Source: Geobacteraceae bacterium (GTDB lineage: Bacteria; Desulfobacterota; Desulfuromonadia; Geobacterales; Geobacteraceae). Taken from it: a DNA stretch of 6,989 bases. Position numbers and translations under genes: made by a program. Each line of letters begins with the position of its first letter. Position 1 is the first letter of the stretch. Shown here in pieces: positions 1 to 6,177 of this stretch. The stretch lies in contig JAAZOO010000389.1 in assembly GCA_012797715.1 (NCBI GenBank), positions 1-6,989 on the forward strand, read 5' to 3'. Under the pieces are notes generated by a model that saw only the letters and a program-made list of their open reading frames with translations, was not told the origin of the DNA and did no database searches.

Positions 1-9
1 CTCATTTCA

Positions 10-58
10 CTACAGCCGATACACTCACCCTTTTTGGTTCGGACAGTATCGGCTGTGG
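10..58. repeat. 13-bp inverted repeat with 23-nt loop
   Basis: The arms ACAGCCGATAC (12-22) and GTATCGGCTGT (46-56) are perfect 11-bp complements. A T-G wobble (11/57) and a C-G pair (10/58) extend them to 13 bp. The 23-nt loop contains a T5 run (31-35) flanked by ACCC and GGT, which could form a small inner stem. Neither outer flank has a T tract, so it is not a canonical intrinsic terminator on either strand. It could be an operator-like palindrome, a dispersed repeat unit or the stem of a structured RNA; the sequence does not decide between these. Confidence 0.75.
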
Positions 59-124
59 CCGCTCCATTTCGCTAAGAGCAGCAACGAAATACGACAGAGT
101 CGCTCTCTGCGGATACCTCCAACT

Positions 125-172
125 GCCGGTTTTAGGTTCATACGACTCTCGAGATACCTTGGGATATCCGGC
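125..172. repeat. Nested inverted repeats (possible structured element)
   Basis: GCCGG (125-129) is complementary to CCGGC (168-172). Inside it, AGGT (134-137) is complementary to ACCT (156-159). At the centre lies the 8-bp palindrome TCTCGAGA (147-154). A second 8-bp palindrome, GGATATCC, sits at 162-169 and would compete with the outer stem. Each arm is short, so chance is a real possibility. The regular nesting around one centre is the reason for listing it. Confidence 0.3.
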
Positions 173-240
173 CGTTCTCACCGATGGGGAGGGCAATTGG
201 GTGGTGACGGTAGGGAGGACAGACCGCTTCTTATCCATCA

Positions 241-268
241 TTGCGAATCCCCCTCGTTACGCTATGCT
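241..268 (+). promoter_or_regulatory. Candidate sigma-70-type promoter for the signalling operon
   Basis: TTGCGA at 241-246 and TATGCT at 263-268 are separated by 16 bp. Each hexamer matches the housekeeping consensus at four of six positions. It is the best pair I found upstream of the kinase, and would give a 5' leader of roughly 165 nt. I saw no convincing sigma-54 GG-N10-GC element. Hexamer matches of this quality occur by chance, so this is a weak call. Confidence 0.22.
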
Positions 269-440
269 TACCTAAAGCCGGAATCCGGACAGAGGAGGAA
301 TGTACGAATATTCCGCCCCCTTCCGGAATGGTCACTGCTTCCTCTGTGGAACGTATCGGCGCGGCGGCCGCGAATCTTGAGCCGGCAGAAACACTACGTG
401 CGGCCCGTAGCGGAATCTGCCCCCGGGTACGATCTATGCC

Positions 441-3191
441 ATGAACTTTGAACGAAATATGCGCACGCATTCACTGTTCATCATTACCATATTTCTCCTG
501 CTGGTACTGGCGATAATCACCGGAGGGTATCGCCTCTTCCGCCATGGGAAGGAGTCTGCCACCCGAGAGAAATACCATGAACTGGACACTGTGGCAGAGA
601 TGAAGCTCGATCAGGTGGTTGCCTGGCGCAGGGAGTATTTGCGGGAAAGACTCCTTTTTCTCAAGAATCCGTTCTTTTCACGTGCTGTTTCGCGCTTTCT
701 CGTAAATCCCGCTTCGGCGGCGCTCCGTACCGATGTGGTTACGTGGCTTGCTCCCCTGCGGGACAACCCGACGTTTCACAGCATGGTTCTTTTTGACCGA
801 AATCTTTCTGAACGACTGACGATCGGGGCAGCGAACGCTCCGGTGGGGAAGCTGACCAGGGACACGGTGGCGAAGGCCTTGCGCTTCGGCTCAACGGCTG
901 TTACAGATTTCCATTATGGGGAAGCGATCCCGCGAATTCATCTGGACGTGGTGATTCCCCTGTCCGTCCAGGGAGAGGCCGGAGAGGAACGTGTCGGGGT
1001 AGTTCTGGTGCGCGTCGACCCTTCCCTCGAGCTCTATCCGCGTATGGAGATGTGGCCTGTTCCGAGCCGTTCGGCGGAAACCTATCTCGTCCGGAGAGAA
1101 GGGAATGCCGTGGTCTTTCTCAATGAACTGCGCCACCGCAAAGGAGAGGTGCTCTCGGTGCGCCTTCCCCTCACGAAGCAGGCTATGCCGGAGGTGAAGG
1201 CGGCACAGGGGGACGAGGGGCATTTCCAGGGGATCGACTACCGTGGGAAGCCGGTTTTTGCCGTTGTGAGAAAGGTTCCGGGAGCCGACTGGTTTCTTGT
1301 GGCAAAGATCGACACCGACGAGGTCCTCGCCCCTCTTCGTCAGGAGGCGTGGATTGTCGGCCTGGGCTCGGTGCTGGTAATCTTGCTGGCCGGGATGGGC
1401 ATCGGGCTCATTCGGCGCCATGAGAGTGCCCTGTACTTCCAGCGGCTGTACCGGGAAGAGCGTGCGCACCATGCACTGTCGCAACACGTGGAACGCCTGA
1501 GCCGTCTCTACCTCACGCAAAGCCATGTGAACAAGGCTGTTGTCCGCTGCCGGGAAAGGCAGGAATTATTCGGCGAGGTGTGCCGGAGCATCGTGGAGGA
1601 CGGCGGATTTCGCATGGCATGGATAGGCATCGTGGAGCAGGCGGGTGCGGCCCTCCGTCCCGTGGCGTTTTCAGGCCACACGGATGGGTACCTGGAGAGA
1701 GTCAGGGTCTCCGCAGATTCCGCCCCTTCCGGTCTCGGACCGTCCGGCAGGGCCGTTCGTGAAGGCAGGCATGTGGTTTGTCAGGATATCGGCTCCGATC
1801 TTTCCATGAAGCCGTGGCGCGAGGAAGCCCTGCGGCGCGGCTACCGGGCTTCGGCGGCCTTTCCCCTGTGCGATGGCCCGGACTGCATCGGCGCATTGAA
1901 TGTCTATGCTGCGCAAGCGAACTTTTTCGACGGCGAGATGGTTGCTCTTCTCGATGAGATTGCGGCTGACATCTCGTACGCGGTGGAATCGTTGCGGACG
2001 GCGGAAATGCTCCATGCCACGGAAAAGCGCTTTCAGCAAATCTCGGAACTCATGACCGATTTCGCGTATTCATGCGTGGGCCTGGCGGACAGAGGGTTTG
2101 CTCTCGATTGGCTGACCGGTGCGGTGGAGGAGATTACCGGGTACTCGGTTGAGGAAGTCCTCCAGCGCGGGTGCTGGGGATTTCTTGTGAAGGAGGAAGA
2201 TACGCCGCTCTTCACCGCGAATGTGGCCGATCTGACGTTCCGCGAGACGGGCATCTGCGAACTGCGAATCCGCGCCAAGGACGGAACGGTTCGCTGGTTG
2301 CACTCGTTCTGCACGTGCGTGGAGGACGATGCGACGACAGGCGTCCGCCGCATCGTCGGGGCGTGCCGGGATATTTCGGACCGCAAACGGGTTGAGCAGG
2401 ATCTCGTGACCCTCACGGAGGAGCTGGAGAAGCGGGTAACGGAGCGGACCGCCGCCCTGGAGTCTTTCTCCTACACCGTTTCCCACGATCTTCGGGCGCC
2501 GTTGCGGGCTATCAGGGGGTTCACCGAAATACTGGTAAATGAGCATGCTGGTTCCCTGGATGCCGAAGGGCGTCGTTTCTTGAACTTCATCTACGACAAT
2601 GCGGAGCGAATGAAGCACCTGATAGACGATCTCCTGGCATTTTCCCGGGTAGGGCGTTCGGAAATTAACCGTTTCAGGGTCGATATGACCAGTCTGGTTT
2701 GGGACACTATCCGCACGCTCGCCGGTGAGGCAGGGGAGAATACAATCCAGTTCAGGGTGGGTACTCTCCCCGAAGCTGTCGTGGATTGTGCCATGTTCCG
2801 TCAGGTGTGGACGAACCTGCTCTCCAATGCCGTGAAATTCTCCCGGAACCGGGATGACGCCGTGATCGAAGTGGGGGCATTCTCCGCCACGGATGAGACG
2901 GTGTATTTCGTAAAGGATACCGGCGTCGGCTTCCCTGGGGAATATGCCCACACGGTGTTCGGACTCTTTCAGCGGCTCCATTCAAACAGTGAATTCGAGG
3001 GAACCGGGGTAGGGCTTGCCATTGTGAAGCTGATCGTCGAACGTCACGGCGGACGGGTGTGGGCGGAAGGCGCGGAGGGTGAAGGCGCGACGTTCTATTT
3101 CTCCCTGCCCGGCACCGAAGTGACAGGGCAACGGGGGCTCGCGTCATCCCAGCATCCTGGTGACGGCGAGGAGAAGGAGCAGGGGGAATGA
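441..3191 (+). CDS. Membrane sensor histidine kinase (Cache-like sensor, GAF, PAS, HisKA, HATPase)
   Basis: This 916-residue protein is an inner-membrane sensor kinase that should autophosphorylate on a histidine and pass phosphate to a response regulator. A first membrane helix (about 11-30) and a second (about 303-323) bracket a roughly 270-residue extracytoplasmic region resembling a Cache-type sensor. A GAF domain follows (about 363-517, with GGFRMAWIG at 388-396), then a PAS domain (about 526-650), a short coiled coil (651-675) and the transmitter. The H-box SHDLRAPL puts the phosphoacceptor at His682. The N-box (TNLLSNA, 791-797), G1 box (DTGVG, 826-830) and G2 box (GTGVGLA, 854-860) are all intact, so it should be active. 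The H-box resembles that of phytochrome-type kinases. There is no receiver; the polar tail after about 890 overlaps the next gene by 4 bp (ATGA). The ATG at 441 is the first good start after an in-frame TAG at 408, but it lacks a clear Shine-Dalgarno. Met7 (459) is an alternative and looks no better. The ligand is unknown. Confidence 0.93.
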   Translation: MNFERNMRTHSLFIITIFLLLVLAIITGGYRLFRHGKESATREKYHELDTVAEMKLDQVVAWRREYLRERLLFLKNPFFSRAVSRFLVNPASAALRTDVVTWLAPLRDNPTFHSMVLFDRNLSERLTIGAANAPVGKLTRDTVAKALRFGSTAVTDFHYGEAIPRIHLDVVIPLSVQGEAGEERVGVVLVRVDPSLELYPRMEMWPVPSRSAETYLVRREGNAVVFLNELRHRKGEVLSVRLPLTKQAMPEVKAAQGDEGHFQGIDYRGKPVFAVVRKVPGADWFLVAKIDTDEVLAPLRQEAWIVGLGSVLVILLAGMGIGLIRRHESALYFQRLYREERAHHALSQHVERLSRLYLTQSHVNKAVVRCRERQELFGEVCRSIVEDGGFRMAWIGIVEQAGAALRPVAFSGHTDGYLERVRVSADSAPSGLGPSGRAVREGRHVVCQDIGSDLSMKPWREEALRRGYRASAAFPLCDGPDCIGALNVYAAQANFFDGEMVALLDEIAADISYAVESLRTAEMLHATEKRFQQISELMTDFAYSCVGLADRGFALDWLTGAVEEITGYSVEEVLQRGCWGFLVKEEDTPLFTANVADLTFRETGICELRIRAKDGTVRWLHSFCTCVEDDATTGVRRIVGACRDISDRKRVEQDLVTLTEELEKRVTERTAALESFSYTVSHDLRAPLRAIRGFTEILVNEHAGSLDAEGRRFLNFIYDNAERMKHLIDDLLAFSRVGRSEINRFRVDMTSLVWDTIRTLAGEAGENTIQFRVGTLPEAVVDCAMFRQVWTNLLSNAVKFSRNRDDAVIEVGAFSATDETVYFVKDTGVGFPGEYAHTVFGLFQRLHSNSEFEGTGVGLAIVKLIVERHGGRVWAEGAEGEGATFYFSLPGTEVTGQRGLASSQHPGDGEEKEQGE
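3174..3179 (+). promoter_or_regulatory. Ribosome binding site for the PAS/CxxC gene
   Basis: AAGGAG lies 8 nt before the ATG at 3188, inside the end of the kinase gene. It supports that start and, with the ATGA overlap, suggests translational coupling. Confidence 0.75.
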
Positions 3192-3778
3192 ATCTGAGTT
3201 ACAGTGAGTACAAAATCCTGACCGAGCAATCTCCGATACTGATCTGGCGTTCGAACGTCACATCGGAATGCGACTACTTCAACGAACGATGGCTTGCCTT
3301 TACCGGCCGAACCATGGAGCAGGAACGGGGAAACGGCTGGGCGGAGGGCGTGCATCGGGACGATTTCGACCGTTGTGTGAAAATCTACCGGGATTCATTC
3401 GCACAACGGCAGAGTTTTGAGATGGAGTACCGCCTGCGGCGCCACGACGGCGAGTACCGATGGATACTGGATCGCGGAGCCCCGTTCTATGATGAAGCAG
3501 GGGATTTTGCAGGGTTTATCGGAAGCTGCATCGATATTACCGAACAGGTTGAGGCCCGGAACGCCCTCCTCAAGGCAAAGGAGACCGAAATCAGGAAACT
3601 GCGGCAGCTTCTGCCGATCTGTACCCACTGCAAGAAGGTGCGGGACGATACGGGCTACTGGAGCGATGTGGAGGCATATTTCCTGGAACATTCGGACACA
3701 ATTTTTTCCCACGGCGTCTGTCCGGACTGCCTCCAAAAGTACTATCCGTACTATCCGGGGAACGAAGAGGACAAATAA
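3188..3778 (+). CDS. Small PAS-domain protein with C-terminal paired-CxxC (probable zinc) module
   Basis: This is a 196-residue soluble protein with no signal peptide or membrane helix. Residues 8-120 form one PAS domain of the PAS_3 type (FNERWLAFTG at 31-40; RRHDGEYRW at 84-92; IDITEQ at 115-120). A short charged helix (about 121-142) follows. The C-terminal module has CTHC at 145-148 and CPDC at 178-181, with the conserved-looking stretches KKVRDDTGYW (149-158) and FSHGVCPDC (173-181) between and around them. From memory, this tail recurs at the ends of many Geobacter-type PAS and receiver proteins; its function is not known to me. Four Cys in two CxxC pairs 29 residues apart suggest a structural metal site or redox pair, which is an inference. 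There is no kinase, cyclase or DNA-binding domain, so it probably acts by binding a partner. Its position between two kinases, with a 4-bp overlap with the first, points to a regulatory or scaffold role in that relay. Confidence 0.88.
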   Translation: MNLSYSEYKILTEQSPILIWRSNVTSECDYFNERWLAFTGRTMEQERGNGWAEGVHRDDFDRCVKIYRDSFAQRQSFEMEYRLRRHDGEYRWILDRGAPFYDEAGDFAGFIGSCIDITEQVEARNALLKAKETEIRKLRQLLPICTHCKKVRDDTGYWSDVEAYFLEHSDTIFSHGVCPDCLQKYYPYYPGNEEDK

Positions 3779-3787
3779 ACCGCTGCA

Positions 3788-3797
3788 GGAAAGGTGA
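3788..3797 (+). promoter_or_regulatory. Ribosome binding site deciding the GTG start of the hybrid kinase
   Basis: The purine-rich stretch GGAAAGGTGA lies within the 23-bp gap and ends 4 nt before the GTG at 3802. With the receiver domain beginning at about residue 4, it supports GTG at 3802. The first in-frame ATG is residue 64, which would cut away the phosphoacceptor of the receiver. Confidence 0.6.
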
Positions 3798-3801
3798 TCG
3801 T

Positions 3802-6138
3802 GTGGAAAGGCTGCGCATACTGATAAATGAGGACCTCCCTTCCGACGCGGAGCTCCTTGAATATGAGATCCGCAGGGGCGGCTTTGATTTCGTCACCAGC
3901 CGTGTCGAAAACCGGGAAGGCTTTCTGGAGGCATTGGAGCAATTCAGGCCGGATCTCATAATTTCCGACTACCATCTTCCCTGCTTTGACGGCATGCAGG
4001 CGCTTACCCTTGCCCGTGAGCACTCACCGTTGATTCCGTTCATCATTGTTACCGGAGCCATGAACGAGGAGATAGCCGTGGAATGCATGAAGGCAGGTGC
4101 GGACGACTACGTCCTGAAGGAGCACCTGAAGCGCCTTGTCCCGGCAATCAGCGTCGCGCTTGCCAATAGTCATGATCGGAGGCAGAAAGTACTGGCCGAG
4201 GAAAGACTGATGTCCTCGGAAAAAAAATTCCGCACCATTTTTGAAAATGCCAACGATGCAATCGTGCTGTTGGAGGACGGTCTTTTCATCGACTGCAACC
4301 CCATGGCCGAGCGGTTGTTCGGGTGTTCCCGTGAAGCCCTGGTAGGTCACTCTCCCGATGAATTCTCGCCCGAATTCCAGAATGGCGGGAATCTTTCTTC
4401 CCGTGACCTGGCGGCCGAAAAATTGCGAAAGGTGCAGGATGGCGTTGCCCAATACTTTGAGTGGCGGCACCTCACGGTGGACGGCACTCCCCTTGATGTG
4501 GAAATCAGCCTGAGCCCGGTGCAATTTGACGGCAGGCCCCTGATGATGGCGGTTATGCGTGATGTTTCGCAGAAGAAACAGGTGGAGCGAGATTTGCGTG
4601 AAAGCGAGGCACGCTTCAAGGCCCTCTCGCAGGAGTTCAACGCGCTGCTGGACGCTATTCCGGATACCATCCTTCACCAGTCGCGGAACCTGGAAATCAT
4701 CTGGGCGAACCGGGCCGCCATTGCAAGTTTTGGTGGAAGAGACGCGCTGATGGAGGACCGGCACTGTTACCGGCTGGTGCACGATACATCCAAACCCCAT
4801 GAGAACTGTCCGGTGCTTGAGAGTTTTCGCACCGGAATGCCTGCCAAGAGCATCATGCAGATCCGGGGAGACCTGATGTGGGAGGTGCGTGCGATTCCGG
4901 TCAGGGATGACAAAGGAGAGCTGGTGAGCGTCATCGAAATCGGCCGGGACGTTACGGAATTCAAGAAGCTGGAACAGCAGCTCATCCACGCCCAGAAGAT
5001 GGAAGCCGTTGCGCAGCTTTCCGGCGGTATTGCCCACGATTTCAATAATATCGTCACCGCTCTGATTGGGTATGCGAACCTCCTTCTCATGCAGCTTCCC
5101 GAAGACAGTCCGTCGCGGCACTTCGCGGAGCAGATTCTGACGACATCGGAGCGTGCTGCCGAGTTGACCCGGAAGATCCTGGCCTTCGGCCGGAAAAAGG
5201 TTTTCAATCTGGAACCTGTGGATATTTCAGAGCTTATTTCGGGCATGACGAGCTTTCTTGAGCGGATTATCGGGGAAGAAATCGAGGTTCGAATCAGTTT
5301 GTCAAGGGAGACTCTTACTGTCCCGGCGGACTGCAGTCAAATGGAGCAGGTTCTCATGAACCTGGCGACTAACGCCCGTGACGCAATGCCTGATGGCGGG
5401 ATGCTTTCCATCTCCACATCCCGCTGCGAACTGGACCATGTCTTCATCGATTCCCACGGGTTCGGAGAGGAGGGGAGCTATGCGTGCATTGCGGTATCCG
5501 ACACCGGAACGGGCATGGATGCCGACACCGTAAAAAGGATCTACGATCCGTTCTTTACTACGAAGGAGCCGGGCAAGGGGACCGGTCTCGGGCTTGCCAT
5601 CGTGTACGGCATCATCAAGGAGCACAAGGGTTTTATCACCGTTCACAGCGTGCCGGGAGCGGGAACGACCTTCCGGATCTTTCTGCCGCTTATCCCGAGA
5701 CAGACTCAGAAGACCGATATCCACCAGGTTCCACCCAGCCCGGGTGGTAGTGAAACCATTCTCATCGCGGAAGACGACGATGGAGTGCGAAGGAGCGCGG
5801 TGAATTTTCTTGCCGGCTTCGGGTACCGGATACTGGAGGCATCCGACGGAGCCGAGGCGCTGGCCCTGTTTTCCAGGTACCAGGACGAGATAGACCTGCT
5901 GATACTCGATGTGGTCATGCCCGACAAGGGGGGAAGGGAGGTTGCCGAGAGCGCGCGCCGGATTCGTCCGGAGGTGAAGGTGCTCTTCAACAGCGGCTAT
6001 CCCCTGGACCTGCTGCAGCACAAGGGGATTCTCGGGAAGGATGTGCACTTCTTCACCAAGCCCATTGAACCGCGGGAGCTGCTTGCCAAGGTTCGCCGCG
6101 TCCTGGATGAGGGGAAAGACGGTGCAGCGAAGGGGTAA
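3802..6138 (+). CDS. Soluble hybrid histidine kinase: receiver-PAS-PAS-HisKA-HATPase-receiver
   Basis: This 778-residue protein has no membrane segment and should act in the cytoplasm. Receiver 1 (about 4-120) has Asp56 as phosphoacceptor, Thr84 and Lys106, so it looks competent. PAS 1 spans about 138-260. PAS 2 (about 270-385) carries an insertion with Cys322, His327, His333 and Cys336 ahead of PV. The transmitter has the H-box GGIAHDFNN (His412), N-box NLATNARDAM (520-529), G1 DTGTGM (567-572), an F-box at FF (584-585) and G2 GKGTGLGLA (591-599). The C-terminal receiver (about 652-770) has acidic residues 657-660, Asp703, Ser731 and Lys753. All key residues for two receivers and one kinase are therefore present. 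The N-terminal receiver is a natural target for the kinase encoded at 441-3191, making this a likely second stage of a relay; that pairing is inferred from gene order. The H-box class differs from that of the upstream kinase, so the two transmitters are not recent duplicates. No output domain is attached, so phosphate from the C-terminal receiver may serve feedback or pass to an Hpt protein elsewhere. Confidence 0.93.
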   Translation: MERLRILINEDLPSDAELLEYEIRRGGFDFVTSRVENREGFLEALEQFRPDLIISDYHLPCFDGMQALTLAREHSPLIPFIIVTGAMNEEIAVECMKAGADDYVLKEHLKRLVPAISVALANSHDRRQKVLAEERLMSSEKKFRTIFENANDAIVLLEDGLFIDCNPMAERLFGCSREALVGHSPDEFSPEFQNGGNLSSRDLAAEKLRKVQDGVAQYFEWRHLTVDGTPLDVEISLSPVQFDGRPLMMAVMRDVSQKKQVERDLRESEARFKALSQEFNALLDAIPDTILHQSRNLEIIWANRAAIASFGGRDALMEDRHCYRLVHDTSKPHENCPVLESFRTGMPAKSIMQIRGDLMWEVRAIPVRDDKGELVSVIEIGRDVTEFKKLEQQLIHAQKMEAVAQLSGGIAHDFNNIVTALIGYANLLLMQLPEDSPSRHFAEQILTTSERAAELTRKILAFGRKKVFNLEPVDISELISGMTSFLERIIGEEIEVRISLSRETLTVPADCSQMEQVLMNLATNARDAMPDGGMLSISTSRCELDHVFIDSHGFGEEGSYACIAVSDTGTGMDADTVKRIYDPFFTTKEPGKGTGLGLAIVYGIIKEHKGFITVHSVPGAGTTFRIFLPLIPRQTQKTDIHQVPPSPGGSETILIAEDDDGVRRSAVNFLAGFGYRILEASDGAEALALFSRYQDEIDLLILDVVMPDKGGREVAESARRIRPEVKVLFNSGYPLDLLQHKGILGKDVHFFTKPIEPRELLAKVRRVLDEGKDGAAKG

Positions 6139-6177
6139 TGCTCGCCCCGGGAACCAAAGAGGCCGCCTTCCCTCCGG
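6139..6177. other. Short convergent intergenic gap with a weak stem
   Basis: Only 39 bp separate the stop codons of two convergent genes. GGGAA (6149-6153) can pair with TTCCC (6168-6172) across a 14-nt loop, with CC/GG pairs outside it after a bulge. A second alternative is CCTCC (6171-6175) with GGAGG (6183-6187), followed by TTT. Neither has a strong stem plus T tract, so no confident terminator is called. The transcripts of the two operons may overlap. Confidence 0.35.

Larger units (their letters stand above)
1..440. other. Gene-free, inverted-repeat-rich region upstream of the kinase operon
   Basis: I find no convincing gene here. Short open frames exist on both strands, but their predicted peptides are rich in Arg/Pro/Ser, lack any recognisable motif and have no well-spaced ribosome binding site. 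What is visible is secondary-structure potential: a 13-bp stem at 10-22/46-58, a 6-bp repeat at 66-71/85-90 (ATTTCG/CGAAAT), a 5-bp hairpin at 95-99/105-109 (CAGAG/CTCTG), nested repeats at 125-172, and ATTCCG/CGGAAT at 310-315/324-329. The region probably holds the promoter and leader of the downstream signalling operon and perhaps the 3' end of something beyond the left edge. No riboswitch family was recognised. Confidence 0.6.

Noticed and set aside
186..215. Four G-runs suggesting a G-quadruplex
   Set aside because: The loops are 1, 5 and 11 nt. The last is long enough that a stable quadruplex is doubtful, and the tracts are only three G.
2..241. Minus-strand frame of 79 codons running off the left edge
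   Set aside because: No ribosome binding site or recognisable motif was found, and it runs through the 10-58 inverted repeat. The composition looks non-coding, although a truncated unknown gene cannot be fully excluded.
241..256. TTGCGAATCCCCC resembling a tRNA T-arm
   Set aside because: No matching acceptor stem, anticodon arm or D-arm could be placed around it.
293..380. AGGAGG followed by ATG at 300 and a 26-codon frame containing CFLC
   Set aside because: The ribosome-binding motif is only 1 nt from the ATG, which is too close for normal initiation. The peptide has no recognised relatives and ends at a TGA well before the kinase.
2070..2981. Long minus-strand open frame (303 codons) opposite the membrane kinase
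   Set aside because: It is antisense to the PAS and transmitter region, with no motif and composition typical of a shadow frame.
4024..5121. Long minus-strand open frame (365 codons) opposite the hybrid kinase
   Set aside because: It lies wholly antisense to a gene with intact PAS and kinase motifs. Its translation shows no recognisable domain, as expected for a shadow frame in GC-rich DNA.
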